In this document: positions 27,212 through 36,477 of the stretch, piece after piece
How the letters are laid out: every line of letters starts with the position of its first letter
Position numbering within the stretch: position 1 is the first letter of the stretch
Source: Actinoplanes sp. DH11
GTDB lineage: Bacteria > Actinomycetota > Actinomycetes > Mycobacteriales > Micromonosporaceae
Reading direction: 5' to 3'
DNA length: 64,000 bases
Assembly: GCF_020873875.1 (NCBI RefSeq)
Contig: NZ_JAHWGU010000001.1
Coordinates: 248,001-312,000, forward strand
Position numbers and translations under genes: made by a program
Notes under the pieces: model-generated
What the model saw: only the letters and a program-made list of their open reading frames with translations
Told to the model about the DNA's origin: nothing
The model's database searches: none

Positions 27212-28108
27212 TCAGCGAGGAATCAGCGTGAGTAGCGAGGCCTCCGGGCGGCAGGCGAAACGGATCGGGGCGGTGGGGTGGGTGCCCAATCCGGCGGAGA
27301 CGTGCAGCCACGAGTCGGAGCCCGGCCAGCGGTGCAGGCCCTTCGCCATGGACAGCGGCAGGTCGCAGTTGGTGGTGAGTGCGCCGTAGAACGGCACGCA
27401 GACCTGGCCGCCGTGCGTGTGTCCGGCCAGCAGCAGGCCGAAACCGTCGGCGGACATCGCGTCCAGGACCCGGGTGGCGGGGGTGTGCGTGACACCGATG
27501 TGCAGGTCGGCGCCGCTGCTGACCGGCCCGGCCACCGAGTCGTAGTCGTCCTGGTCGATGTGCGGATCGTCGACACCGACCAGTTCGATCGAGCGGCCGC
27601 CCGCCTTCAGCGTGGTACGCGCGTTGTTCAGGTCGGCCCAGCCGGCGTCCACCAGGGCGGCCCGCAGGTCCTCGGTGGGCAGGTCGTTGCCCTGCACGTA
27701 CTCCCGGTCGCCGGGCAGCACGTACTTCAGCGGGTTCTTGAAGACCGGCCCCTTGTAGTCGTTGGAGCCGAAGACGAACGCGCCGGGCAGGCTGAGCAGC
27801 GGATCCAGGGCCCGCAGCACGCCCGGCACCGCGTACGGCGAGGAGAGGTTGTCGCCGGTCACCACGACCAGGTCCGGGTCGGTGCCGATCAGCGCGGCCA
27901 CCCAGTCCTGCTTGCGCCGCTGCTCGAGCATCATGTGCAGGTCGGACAGGTGCAGGATGCGCAGCGGTTCCGCATCCGGCTCGAGCACCGGGATGTCGAA
28001 GCGGCGGAGCGTGAACAGGTTGCGCTCGATGAGGGAGGCATAGGCGAACGTCGCGCCACCCAGGGCGGTCAGCGCGGCGGCGGCGGAGATAAAGGAGCGC
28101 TTACGCAT
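27212..28108 (-). CDS. Membrane-anchored metallophosphoesterase
   Basis: A 298-residue calcineurin-like phosphoesterase. An N-terminal signal-anchor (FISAAAALTALGGATFAY) precedes the metal-binding motifs LHLSDLH, VVTGDN, GSND and AGHTHGGQV. These place it in the YkuE/YaeI-like group of phospholipid-handling or general phosphoesterases. The substrate is unknown. The start is ATG 28108. The divergent yqeY gene begins only 24 bp away, so the promoters must overlap. Confidence 0.88.
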   Translation of the reverse strand: MRKRSFISAAAALTALGGATFAYASLIERNLFTLRRFDIPVLEPDAEPLRILHLSDLHMMLEQRRKQDWVAALIGTDPDLVVVTGDNLSSPYAVPGVLRALDPLLSLPGAFVFGSNDYKGPVFKNPLKYVLPGDREYVQGNDLPTEDLRAALVDAGWADLNNARTTLKAGGRSIELVGVDDPHIDQDDYDSVAGPVSSGADLHIGVTHTPATRVLDAMSADGFGLLLAGHTHGGQVCVPFYGALTTNCDLPLSMAKGLHRWPGSDSWLHVSAGLGTHPTAPIRFACRPEASLLTLIPR

Positions 28109-28132
28109 GACGGCAAGGGTAGTTTCTCCGCC

Positions 28133-28585
28133 ATGGGAACGCTGAAAGACCGCCTGAACGATGACCTGCACACCGCCATGAAGGCCCGGGACGAACTGAC
28201 CACCTCCACGCTGCGGATGGCGCTGTCCGCCGTGCGCAACGCCGAGGTGGCCGGTGACGCGGCCCGCGCGCTCACCGACGACGAGGTGCTGGCGGTGCTG
28301 ACCAAGGAGGCGAAGAAGCGCCGCGAGGCGGCGACCGCCTTCTCCGGCGCGGGGCGCACCGAGCAGGCGGCCAAGGAGACGGCCGAGGGCGAGGTCTTGG
28401 ACCGTTACCTGCCGAAGCAGCTGACCGACGCGGAGATCACCGAGTTGGTGTCGCAGGCGCTCGCGGCCGGCGGCTTCACCGGCAAGGCGCAGATGGGCCC
28501 GGCCATGAAGGCCGCTCAGGCGGCCGTCGCGGGCCGCGCGGAGGGCGGCCGGGTGGCTGCCGAGGTCCGGCGCCAGCTGGGCTAG
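28133..28585 (+). CDS. YqeY-like GatB-related protein
   Basis: A 150-residue protein with the GatB/YqeY helical domain: LKDRLNDDLHTAMKARD..T.STLRM at the start, KEAKKRREAA in the centre and LDRYLPKQL before the second subdomain. The related tail of GatB binds tRNA during amidation, but the free-standing protein has no firm role. ATG at 28133; a terminator follows at 28666. Confidence 0.9.
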   Translation: MGTLKDRLNDDLHTAMKARDELTTSTLRMALSAVRNAEVAGDAARALTDDEVLAVLTKEAKKRREAATAFSGAGRTEQAAKETAEGEVLDRYLPKQLTDAEITELVSQALAAGGFTGKAQMGPAMKAAQAAVAGRAEGGRVAAEVRRQLG

Positions 28586-28665
28586 AACGGCTCCGGCCGC
28601 GTTCGTGCGGCCCCGGCTGAGCCGGCACCGGCCCCGGCTGCGGCTGGGCCGGAACGGACAAACGA

Positions 28666-28700
28666 GAGCGGGCGGGAGACCCAAGATCTCCCGCCCGCTC
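28666..28700. terminator. Bidirectional terminator between yqeY and the penicillin-binding protein
   Basis: A perfect 14-bp stem (28666-28679 with 28687-28700) around a 7-nt loop lies between convergent genes. Confidence 0.88.
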
Positions 28701-28713
28701 TTCGTGTGGTGCG

Positions 28714-31149
28714 TCAGTCGTTCTCGTTCTCGTTCTCGTTCTCGTTGCCGGGGCCCGGCGGCGCGGACTGGCCGGGGGCGGGCTTGTCGGCCTTCCCCTT
28801 GCTCACCTCGATGACCACGGCGCCGTTCTTGATCGTCCGGCCGGACGGGCTGGTGCCCGCCGCGGTGCCGGCCGGGCAGTCCGACTCGACGGTGGCGCCG
28901 ACCGAGGCCTCGAAGCCGGCCTCCTCGATCTGGTTCCGTGCGGAAGAGACCGAGTCGCACTTCACGTTCGGGATCGAGCGCTGGTCACCGGTGGCGATCT
29001 TGTCGCTGCCCGGCTTCTTGAACTGGACCTTAGGCTTGCCCTTCATGTATGCCGCGACCGTGTGCTGCACGGCCGGGTTGATGATCGGGTGCGACATGTG
29101 GTCCTTGTGGTCCGGGTAGTCCGGGTTGACCATGTAGCCGGCGACGACGATCGACGCGGTGCCGACGACCAGCGACGCGGTCTTGTCGGCGTCGGTGGTG
29201 CCGGACTTGCCGAACACCGGGTGGCCGACGATGCTCCGGGTGGGGCCGGCGGTCGCGCCGTTGCAGGCACCGAGCTGGGCCGAGTCGCCGACCGGGCAGC
29301 GAGCCGCGTCCAGCGCGGCCCGGGCCACGTCCTTCGGGGTGGCCTGGATGCAGTGCGGCTTGCCGACGTCGATCTTCTCGCCGTCCTTGGTGGTGATCTG
29401 CTCGACCGGGGTGGGCTCGCAGTACTTGCCGTCACCGGCCAGCGTGGCGTACGCGTTCGCGATGTCCATCGGCGTGGACGCGGTCACACCCAGCGAGAAC
29501 GCACCCCACTGGTCGACGCCGCCCTCCTTGGTGGTCTTCTCCAGGTCGGCCGGCTCGCGGAACTGCACACCGAAGCGCTTGGCGACCGCCACCACCTTGC
29601 CGGTGCCGACGCGCTCCTGGAGCGGGATGAAGTACGTGTTGATCGACTTCGCGAACGCGGACCACATGGTGTAGACACCGGCGCCGCCACCACCCGAGTT
29701 CTTCGGGCAGTAGAAGTGCGTCCCCTTACAGGCGGCTGGGGAGCCGCGCTGCACGATGTAGCCGGACTTGTACTGCTTCTCCGCCTTGATCGGGAAGGCG
29801 AGTGGGTAGCCCGCCTCCAGCGCCGCGATGATCGGGAAGATCTTGAACACCGAGCCGGCCTGGTAGCCGGTGATGTCGCCGCCACCGGTCAGCAGCGGGT
29901 TGGTGGTGTTCGGGTACGTGCCCCGGATGCCCTTGGCCGCCTTCTTCGGGTCCGAAGAGATCTTGTTCTTCGGGTTCTCCGGGTCGTCGAGCTTGTACTT
30001 CCGGTTCGTGGCGAGGAGGCGGACCTTGCCGTTGCCCGGCTGCACGCCGGCCAGCAGCAGCGCGTTCTTGTTGTTGTCCGACTGCCGCTCGGCGATCTCC
30101 TTGCGCGCCGCCGCCTGGCCCTTGAGGTCCAGGGTGGTGACGACCCGGTAGCCACCGCTCTTGAGGCGACGCTCCCGGTCGTACTCGTTGGCGCCGAAGG
30201 CCTCCTGGCCCAGCCACCAGCGGTAGAAGTAGTCGCAGAAGAAGCCCCAGTTGTTCTTGGCGACCCAGGCGCAGCCGGTGCCGACCGACTTGACCTTGGT
30301 GGGGATCTTCTCCTTCTTCGCCTCGTCGGCCTGCTGCTGCGTGATCGCGCCCAGCGAGACCATGGCCGGGATGATGTAGTTGTCGCGGCGGTCGCTGATC
30401 TGCTGGTGACCCGTCGCGATGGTCGGGTTGAAGCTGCTCGGCGCCTTCACCATGCCGGCGAGCATCGCGGCCTGGCCGACGGTCAGGTCCTTCGGCTTCT
30501 TGTTGAAGTAGACCTGGCTCGCGGCGAAGACACCGTAGGCCTGGTTGCCGAAGGGCGCGATGTTCAGGTAGCGCTCGAGGATCTGGTCCTTGCTGAGCTG
30601 CTTCTCGACCTGAAGCGCGTACTTCATCTCAGTGACCTTGCGCTTCGGGCTGTCCTTCGTCGCGTTGATCACGTCCTGCGGGTTGGTGGCCGAGTAGGCC
30701 AGCGACATCCGCACGTACTGCATGGTGAGGGTCGAGGCGCCCTGCTGGGTCCCGCCTTGACTGTTGCCCACGAACGCCCGGGCGACACCCTTGAGGTCGA
30801 CGCCGTTGTGCTCGTAGAACTTACGGTCCTCGGCGGCGAGGATCGCGTTCTGCATGTTCTTGGAGATGTCCTTCAGCGGGACGTCGCTGCGGAACTCGTC
30901 GTAGAACTGCGAGATCTGGGTGCGCCCGTCGGACGCGTAGATCCGGGTGATCTGCGGAGAACTGAAGTCCTTGAGCTCGCTGGGCAGGCTCGCGAACGTC
31001 TGCCCACCGGCCTTTGCCGCCAAACCGGACATCGCCGCGGCGGGGAAGGCGGCGGCGGCCACGACCACGCCGGCCAGCAGGCCGCATATCAACAGCGAGG
31101 TCGCGTTCGTGAAGATGTTGTGATCGCGTCTGCGAAGCCAGGAGGTCAC
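28714..31149 (-). CDS. Bifunctional penicillin-binding protein with PASTA domain (PonA2-like)
   Basis: An 811-residue class A PBP building peptidoglycan. After one TM segment (SLLICGLLAGVVVAAAAF) comes the glycosyltransferase domain (ILAAEDRKFYEHNGVD with the catalytic Glu; GASTLTMQYVR). The transpeptidase has nucleophile S-V-F-K in GYQAGSVFKIF, SIN as the second motif and KSGTT as the third. One PASTA domain (IPNVKCDSVSSARNQIEEAGF) ends the protein. The tail is a (Asn-Glu)n run from a 6-bp GTTCTC repeat (28720-28743). Divergence from whiB, with the ATPase pair beyond, matches M. tuberculosis ponA2-whiB4. Confidence 0.95.
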   Translation of the reverse strand: MTSWLRRRDHNIFTNATSLLICGLLAGVVVAAAAFPAAAMSGLAAKAGGQTFASLPSELKDFSSPQITRIYASDGRTQISQFYDEFRSDVPLKDISKNMQNAILAAEDRKFYEHNGVDLKGVARAFVGNSQGGTQQGASTLTMQYVRMSLAYSATNPQDVINATKDSPKRKVTEMKYALQVEKQLSKDQILERYLNIAPFGNQAYGVFAASQVYFNKKPKDLTVGQAAMLAGMVKAPSSFNPTIATGHQQISDRRDNYIIPAMVSLGAITQQQADEAKKEKIPTKVKSVGTGCAWVAKNNWGFFCDYFYRWWLGQEAFGANEYDRERRLKSGGYRVVTTLDLKGQAAARKEIAERQSDNNKNALLLAGVQPGNGKVRLLATNRKYKLDDPENPKNKISSDPKKAAKGIRGTYPNTTNPLLTGGGDITGYQAGSVFKIFPIIAALEAGYPLAFPIKAEKQYKSGYIVQRGSPAACKGTHFYCPKNSGGGGAGVYTMWSAFAKSINTYFIPLQERVGTGKVVAVAKRFGVQFREPADLEKTTKEGGVDQWGAFSLGVTASTPMDIANAYATLAGDGKYCEPTPVEQITTKDGEKIDVGKPHCIQATPKDVARAALDAARCPVGDSAQLGACNGATAGPTRSIVGHPVFGKSGTTDADKTASLVVGTASIVVAGYMVNPDYPDHKDHMSHPIINPAVQHTVAAYMKGKPKVQFKKPGSDKIATGDQRSIPNVKCDSVSSARNQIEEAGFEASVGATVESDCPAGTAAGTSPSGRTIKNGAVVIEVSKGKADKPAPGQSAPPGPGNENENENEND

Positions 31150-31459
31150 CCGAGCAGGGTACGCGAACAGTGCACGCGACCGCCCGTCGAGAAGGTCGTC
31201 CTCGCCCGATTTGAGTGTGACCTGTCACCCCACTCGGCGGAGCGTTTTTCGGCTTCTGCACCAAAGATGCCCCCGATCGGCCACCCTGACCTGGCCGCTA
31301 TGCCCGGAACTACCGGGCTATACGTATTTGAGGGACAACGTTGCGTAATCACCCAACTACAGAGCATGATGGTCCGGCGAGACATCGCATAGGGCGTCTG
31401 CTCTGCATGGGGGACATGGGCGGCAGACGTCGGGGGGAAACAAGGGGGGACGTTTACCG
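31150..31459. promoter_or_regulatory. Divergent promoter region, PBP and whiB4-like gene
   Basis: A 310-bp gap without a gene. The part from 31200 to 31380 is less G/C-rich than the rest of the window (for example CTATACGTATTTGAGG near 31319), as expected for promoters firing both ways. GGGGGGA upstream of 31460 is the likely whiB ribosome site. I could not define -35/-10 boxes with confidence. Confidence 0.45.
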
Positions 31460-31759
31460 ATGGGGATGATCAGCGACTGGCCCAGCATGGCGGCATGTCA
31501 GAGTGGCGACCCTGACGCGCTGTTCGTGCAGGGCGCCGAGCAGAACGTGGCGAAGAGGATCTGCCGCAGCTGCCCGGTCCGCTACGAATGCCTCGCCGAC
31601 GCCCTGGACAATCGCATTGAGTTCGGCGTCTGGGGAGGCATGACGGAACGCGAGCGGCGAGCGCTTCTGCGCCGCCACCCGCATGTGGCGAGCTGGCGGA
31701 AGACGTTCGAGGCCGCGCTGCGGGAGAAGGGCGCGGACAAGGTGCTCGTCTCCAGCTGA
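31460..31759 (+). CDS. WhiB-family iron-sulfur regulator, WhiB4-like
   Basis: A 99-residue WhiB protein. The four cluster-binding cysteines appear in AACQ and ICRSCPVRYEC (C-x2-C-x5-C), with the G-V-W-G-G turn and a basic C-terminal helix (ERRALLRRHP). WhiB proteins bind a redox-sensitive [4Fe-4S] cluster and regulate transcription. The WhiB4 assignment rests on its place between a PonA2-like PBP and two ArsA-like ATPases, as in mycobacteria. An alternative ATG lies two codons on, at 31466. Confidence 0.92.
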   Translation: MGMISDWPSMAACQSGDPDALFVQGAEQNVAKRICRSCPVRYECLADALDNRIEFGVWGGMTERERRALLRRHPHVASWRKTFEAALREKGADKVLVSS

Positions 31760-31782
31760 TCACACGAGTGCGTCTCGCGTGA

Positions 31783-32931
31783 TCAAGCAGCCGGTGACGC
31801 GAGCAGCGCTCCGATCGTTCGCAGCCCGTCGACGTCGTGGACGTCGGCGGGCTGCGCCGCGACGGCGGTCGTCGGCACGTCCGGGAACGCGTCGGTGAAC
31901 GTCCTGGCGACCCGCGACTCCCGTTCCGACTGACGCAGCAGACTCGCGTGGATGCGCAGCACGTCGACCGTGACCGCCGAATCGCCGGCCGCCTCCAGCT
32001 CCGCGGCCGCGGCCTCGCTCTGCTCGGCGGTCAGGCCGGCCGGTTCGGTCTGGTGCATCCGGTTGAGGACCAGCCCGCTCAGTGGCATCCGCTCCGCCAC
32101 CAGGCGCTCCGCGAAGTACGCCGCCTCGCGCACCGCGTCCCGCTCCGGCGCCGCGACCAGCAGGAACGCGGTCTGCGGGTCCTGCAGGATCCGGTAGGTC
32201 TGGTCGGCGCGCTGCCGGAAGCCGCCGAACATCGAGTCGAGCGCCGCGACGAAGCCGGACAGGTCGGTCAGCAACTGGGCGCCGAGGATTTTCTGCACCA
32301 CCCGGGAGAACATCCCGAACGACGCGGTGACCAGGCTGAACATGCTCCGGCCGCCGGTCCGGGCCGGAGCCAGCAGCATCCGCAGCATCCGCCCGTCGAG
32401 GAACCGGGACAGCCGGGCCGGCGCGTCCAGGAAGTCGAGGGCGGACCGGGACGGCGGAGTGTCGACCACGATCAGGTCCCACTCGTCGGCGGCCCGCAGC
32501 TGGCCCAGCTTCTCCATCGCCATGTACTCCTGGGTGCCGGCGAAGGTCGAGCTCATAGCTTGGTAGAAGGGGTTCGCGAAAATCTCCGCGGCGCGCTCCG
32601 GCCGGGTGTGCTGCTCCACCACCTCGTCGAAGGTGCGCTTCATGTCCAGCATCATGGCGTGCAGCTCACCGCCGCCCGCCGGGTCGATGCCCTTCACCTG
32701 GCGTGGCGTGTTGTCCAGCTCGGTGAGGCCCATCGACTGGGCCAGCCGGCGTGCCGGGTCGATGGTGAGCACCACCGTCCGGCGCCCGTGCACCTCGGCG
32801 GCGCGCAGGCCGAGCGCGGCGGCCGTGGTGGTCTTGCCGACCCCGCCGGCGCCGCAGCACACCACGATGCGGATGGCCGGATCGGCGAGGAGTCCGTCGA
32901 CGTCGAGCGGTGCAGCGGTCAAGTCAGCCAC
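31783..32931 (-). CDS. ArsA/Get3-like ATPase (Rv3680 type)
   Basis: A 382-residue P-loop ATPase with the deviant Walker A CGAGGVGKTTT, switch I TIDPARRLA, and switch II VVDTPPSRSALDFLD. The family includes arsenite-pump and tail-anchor ATPases, though the actinobacterial pair has no known pump partner; the mycobacterial homologues have been linked to whiB4-neighbour stress functions. It is the third gene of a minus-strand run (membrane protein, ATPase, ATPase). ATG at 32931. Confidence 0.9.
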   Translation of the reverse strand: MADLTAAPLDVDGLLADPAIRIVVCCGAGGVGKTTTAAALGLRAAEVHGRRTVVLTIDPARRLAQSMGLTELDNTPRQVKGIDPAGGGELHAMMLDMKRTFDEVVEQHTRPERAAEIFANPFYQAMSSTFAGTQEYMAMEKLGQLRAADEWDLIVVDTPPSRSALDFLDAPARLSRFLDGRMLRMLLAPARTGGRSMFSLVTASFGMFSRVVQKILGAQLLTDLSGFVAALDSMFGGFRQRADQTYRILQDPQTAFLLVAAPERDAVREAAYFAERLVAERMPLSGLVLNRMHQTEPAGLTAEQSEAAAAELEAAGDSAVTVDVLRIHASLLRQSERESRVARTFTDAFPDVPTTAVAAQPADVHDVDGLRTIGALLASPAA

Positions 32932-33013
32932 CGTTCCAGCGTAGTGCGTCTTGATCCGAGGGCCCTGGTCTTGGCTCGTCCAGTGGCGGTGGGTGAGGCG
33001 GCCGGGTGGCTGA

Positions 33014-33964
33014 TCAAGCGTGGAGAAGCCGCGCGGCGAGATCGTCGAGACCGTCCAGGTCGACGCCGCCGGGCAGCTGTGGCAGCTCGATCATCGGGCG
33101 GCCCAGCTCGGCCAGCTCCAGCCGCAGCGACTCCTCCAGCTCCCGCCGGGTCAGATGGGCCTGCGCCTCGGCGGTGAGTTGACTCACGGTCGCCGTGGCG
33201 GCGGGCAGCCCGGCCGCGGTCAGGCCCCGCTTGACCTCCGCCTTGGTCACCTTGCCGCCGGTGAGCAGCGCCGGCCGGGCGCCGTTCACGATGATCCGGC
33301 CGACCGGGATGTGCAGGTCGGTGAGCTCGGCGATCGCGTCCAGACTCTCCTGGACCGGCATCTCCTCCAGCAGCGTCACCACGTGCACCGCGGTCATCGG
33401 CGAGCGCAGCAGGGAGGAGACGCCCTCGCTCTGCGTCTTGATCGGACCCATCTTGGCGAGCCGTGCGGTCTCCGCCGTGACGTTGAGGAAGCGACCGATC
33501 CGGCCGGTCGGCGGTGCGTCGAGCACCACCGCGTCGTAGACCCGGCGGCCGTCCTGCGCCCTGGTGGTGGCCTCCTTGACCTTGCCGGTGAGCAGCACGT
33601 CACGCAGGCCGGGGGCGATCGTGGTGGCGAAGTCGATGGCGCCGACCTTGCGCAGCGCCCGGCCGGCGGCGCCGAGCTTGTAGAACATGTCCAGGTATTC
33701 GAGGAGGGCCTCCTCGGGGTCCACGGCCAGGGCGCGGACCTCGCCGCCGCCGGTGGTGCCGGCGATCCGCTTCTCCGCGTAGGGCAGCGGGTCGAGGCCG
33801 AACAGCTGCGCGATGCCCTGGCGGCCCTCCACCTCGACCAGCAGGGTGCGCCGGCCACCGGCGGCCAGCCCGAGCGCCAGGGCGGCGGCCACGCTGGTCT
33901 TGCCGGTGCCGCCCTTGCCGGTAACCACGTGCAGTCGCTCCGGCCAGTTACGTGCTTCGCCCAT
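33014..33964 (-). CDS. ArsA/Get3-like ATPase (Rv3679 type)
   Basis: A 316-residue partner ATPase: Walker A TGKGGTGKTSVAAAL, LLVEVEGRQGIAQLFG, and switch II VVLDAPPTGRIGRFL. By analogy to the mycobacterial pair it probably forms a hetero-oligomer with the protein at 31783-32931. It starts 23 bp after the membrane-protein stop, so all three genes may be one transcript. Confidence 0.9.
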   Translation of the reverse strand: MGEARNWPERLHVVTGKGGTGKTSVAAALALGLAAGGRRTLLVEVEGRQGIAQLFGLDPLPYAEKRIAGTTGGGEVRALAVDPEEALLEYLDMFYKLGAAGRALRKVGAIDFATTIAPGLRDVLLTGKVKEATTRAQDGRRVYDAVVLDAPPTGRIGRFLNVTAETARLAKMGPIKTQSEGVSSLLRSPMTAVHVVTLLEEMPVQESLDAIAELTDLHIPVGRIIVNGARPALLTGGKVTKAEVKRGLTAAGLPAATATVSQLTAEAQAHLTRRELEESLRLELAELGRPMIELPQLPGGVDLDGLDDLAARLLHA

Positions 33965-33987
33965 GAGTCAAAGGTACGGGCTCCGGC

Positions 33988-34800
33988 TCAACCGGAGACC
34001 TCGCAGACCAGCCAGCCGGCCTTGCGGACGACGGTGAACTCCAGATCCTGGGCGGCCGACCTCTCGTCGCGGGTCGACAGCACGACGCGGACCGCGACCG
34101 TGGCCTCCTCCTCGCTGGTGCTGGACACGGCAGGGTCGTCCCACCGGAAGACCGCGCCGTCGTAGCCGTCCGCGTACGCGCTGATCTGGTCGACCCGCCG
34201 GGCGAGTTTCTGGTCGTCGCGCGCCTTGCGGCACACCAGGCTCTCCGCCGCGCCGGGGTCCTGCTGCGTGTAGACGGCGGTCAGGAACCGGTTGACCGCG
34301 GTGGCCGGGTCGGGGGAGCCGGGGTTGTCGGCGTCCCGGAACAGCAGGTAGGCCGAGACCGCCCCGCCGCCGCAGAGCACCAGGGTGGCTGCGAACGCCA
34401 GGCAGAGGAAGACAGTCGAGCGCCGCCGCGGGTCGCCGGGCAGCAGACGGGAGTGCCCGGCCGGTGGACCGGCCCAGATCGGTTCCGGCGGCGCCGGCGC
34501 GGAGTGCTGGAAGCCGAGGTGCTCGGGCGGCGGGTGGTGCCACTCGCCGGGTTTCTCGTGCCGGGCGTGCCAGGGCTCGTCCGGGTCCGGCTGCCGCAAC
34601 GGCGTATCCGAGATCACCTGGGTGGCGTCGGGCGCCAGTTGGAGCGGGTGCTCGGCGGTCGGCTCGGACACCCCCGAGGCCGGCTCGGGCGCCCCCGCGG
34701 CGTCCGGTTCGGCCCGGTGGGCGCCCACCGCCGGCGGCGGGCTGCCGGCCGGCGGCAACGCTGCCGGCGGCTCGGCCGATTCGCTGTCGTTCCCGGTCAT
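33988..34800 (-). CDS. Single-span membrane protein with Pro-rich cytoplasmic tail
   Basis: A 270-residue protein with a ~130-residue Pro/Ala/Glu-rich N-terminus, one TM segment ([20 protein letters not shown]) and an outer domain of ~115 residues ([23 protein letters not shown]...). That domain resembles the NTF2-like folds seen in many actinobacterial Ser/Thr-kinase-associated or lipoprotein-like proteins. No enzymatic motif is visible. It is divergent from the DUF4177 gene. Confidence 0.8.
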   Translation of the reverse strand: MTGNDSESAEPPAALPPAGSPPPAVGAHRAEPDAAGAPEPASGVSEPTAEHPLQLAPDATQVISDTPLRQPDPDEPWHARHEKPGEWHHPPPEHLGFQHSAPAPPEPIWAGPPAGHSRLLPGDPRRRSTVFLCLAFAATLVLCGGGAVSAYLLFRDADNPGSPDPATAVNRFLTAVYTQQDPGAAESLVCRKARDDQKLARRVDQISAYADGYDGAVFRWDDPAVSSTSEEEATVAVRVVLSTRDERSAAQDLEFTVVRKAGWLVCEVSG

Positions 34801-34919
34801 GTCACCTTCCGTGGTGGCACCTTCGCTCTGCGTGTGATGCGCAGTCCAGGGTAGCCACCCGGGCTGATCTCCGGGCCCTAAGCTGTGCCGATATCCGTCT
34901 GATAGGGAGAGGCCAAGTC

Positions 34920-35075
34920 ATGCAGAAGTGGGAGTACGTGACCGTGCCCCTGCTGGTACACGCGACCAAGCAGATCCTCGACAACTGGGGCGAGGACGGC
35001 TGGGAGCTGGTCCAGGTGGTGCCCGGTCCCAATCCTGAGCAGTTGGTCGCCTACCTGAAGCGGCCGAAGTCGTGA
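34920..35075 (+). CDS. DUF4177-like small protein
   Basis: A 51-residue protein (MQKWEYVTVPLL ... WGEDGWELVQVV ... YLKRPKS) typical of the tiny DUF4177 family, whose function is unknown. ATG 34920 follows AGGGAGAGG. Its stop overlaps the ridA GTG (GTGA), so the two are coupled. M. tuberculosis has a small gene at the equivalent site (Rv3678A, recalled). Confidence 0.88.
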   Translation: MQKWEYVTVPLLVHATKQILDNWGEDGWELVQVVPGPNPEQLVAYLKRPKS

Positions 35076-35563
35076 CGAGCCCGGCTCCGGTCGCCGGCGA
35101 GGGCGCCGTCGACGCGTACGCGAAGCTCGCCGAACTCGGGCTGACCCTGCCGACCGTGGTGCCGCCGCTGGCGTCCTACGTCCCGGCCGTGCAGTCCGGC
35201 AACTACGTCTACGTCTCCGGCCAGCTGCCGCTGGTCGAGGGAAAGCTGCCCCACGCCGGCAAGGTCGGCGCCGAGGTCAGCCCGGAGCAGGGCACCGAGC
35301 TGGCCCGCATCTGCGGGCTCAACGCCCTCGCCGCGATCGAGTCGCTCGTCGGACTCGGCCGGGTCGTGAAGATCGTGAAGCTGACCGGGTTCGTGGCGTC
35401 CGCACCGGGTTTCACCGGGCAGCCCGCCGTGATCAACGGGGCCTCCAACCTCTTCGGCGACGTCTTCGGCGAACAGGGCCGGCACGCCCGCAGTGCTGTC
35501 GGGGTGGCTGAACTGCCGCTCAACGCCCCCGTAGAGGTCGAGGTCATCGCCGAAGTGGCGTGA
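35072..35563 (+). CDS. RidA/YjgF-family protein
   Basis: A 163-residue protein of the Rid superfamily (GNYVYVSGQLPLVEGKLPHAGKVG; VVKIVKLTGFVASAPGF). RidA members hydrolyse reactive enamine/imine intermediates; this one has the extended N-terminus of the TIGR-type YjgF-like group, in which the catalytic Arg may be missing (AELPLNAPVEVE in place of the usual ..LP....VE). The biochemical role is therefore uncertain. It starts at GTG 35072 inside the previous stop. Confidence 0.88.
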   Translation: MTSPAPVAGEGAVDAYAKLAELGLTLPTVVPPLASYVPAVQSGNYVYVSGQLPLVEGKLPHAGKVGAEVSPEQGTELARICGLNALAAIESLVGLGRVVKIVKLTGFVASAPGFTGQPAVINGASNLFGDVFGEQGRHARSAVGVAELPLNAPVEVEVIAEVA

Positions 35564-35658
35564 TCTTGGGGGGATTCGGCCCCTTTTGGTCACCCAAGGT
35601 GATCGGAACGGACATCGTGTCTCGGCCTCCGCCCGCACTCCGACGTACGATTCGGGGC

Positions 35659-36477
35659 ATGGGGGGTGCTGAGCCCGAGTCGGCGGAGGTCGACCGGTTA
35701 CCGGGTTGGGTGACGCTGTTGCGAGCGCCCAACCCGGGGCCGATGACACTGGACGGCACCAACACCTGGATCCTGCGTGCGCCCGGCGCCGAGTACGCCA
35801 CGGTGATCGACCCGGGTCCGCTGGACGAGGGGCACCTGCGGCGGATCGCCGAGCACGGCCCCTTCCAGTTCATTCTCATCACGCACGGTCATCACGACCA
35901 CGTCGAGGGTGCCGACCGGCTCTCCGACCTGCTCGGCGGCACCGCCGTGCTCGCCGCCGACCCGGCGCACTGCCGGCACGGCGAGCCGCTCGACCCACGC
36001 GAGCATCTCGGTGGGAACGGATTGGAAATACAGGTCCTGGACACTCCGGGGCACACGAGGGATTCGGTGTGCTTTCTCGTCGAGTGCGGGGATGATCGCG
36101 TGGTCTTCACCGGTGACACGATCCTGGGCCGCGGGACCACGGTGGTGGCCCGGCCCGACGGCGACCTGAGCTCCTACCTGTCGAGTCTGGAGCTGCTCAG
36201 CGCGTACCACGATGTGCTGATGCTGCCCGGCCACGGACCGGCCCGCGGCGACACCGCCGAGCGCGCCCGCTTCTACCTGGAGCATCGCCGCGAGCGGCTG
36301 GCGCAGGTCCGGGCCGCGATGGCGGCCGGCGCGCGGACACCGGAGGCCGTGGTCGATCTGGTCTATCCGGACATCGATCCGAACGTCCGGTTCGCCGCCG
36401 AGTGGTCGGCGGCCGCGCAGATCGACCACCTGCTCCGGGAATCCGGCACCGGCCCCGACCGGTTGGATCCGCCGTGA
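35659..36477 (+). CDS. Metallo-beta-lactamase-fold hydrolase
   Basis: A 272-residue hydrolase with all metal ligands: THGHHDHVEGAD (HxHxDH), PGHTRDS, TGDTILG and LPGHGP. The C-terminal helical part (RRERLAQVRAAM...) gives it the LACTB2/glyoxalase-II-like shape; the family includes ribonucleases and thioesterases, and the substrate is not readable. ATG 35659 is chosen for its GGGGC context and because homology starts soon after it; an earlier in-frame start at 35560 adds unconserved residues. It ends in a GTGA overlap with the cyclase gene. Confidence 0.88.
   Translation: MGGAEPESAEVDRLPGWVTLLRAPNPGPMTLDGTNTWILRAPGAEYATVIDPGPLDEGHLRRIAEHGPFQFILITHGHHDHVEGADRLSDLLGGTAVLAADPAHCRHGEPLDPREHLGGNGLEIQVLDTPGHTRDSVCFLVECGDDRVVFTGDTILGRGTTVVARPDGDLSSYLSSLELLSAYHDVLMLPGHGPARGDTAERARFYLEHRRERLAQVRAAMAAGARTPEAVVDLVYPDIDPNVRFAAEWSAAAQIDHLLRESGTGPDRLDPP

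Noticed and set aside
31210-31230. TGTGACCTGTCACC upstream of the PBP as a Crp site
   Set aside because: The half-sites are 4 bp apart instead of 6 and the second half is incomplete.
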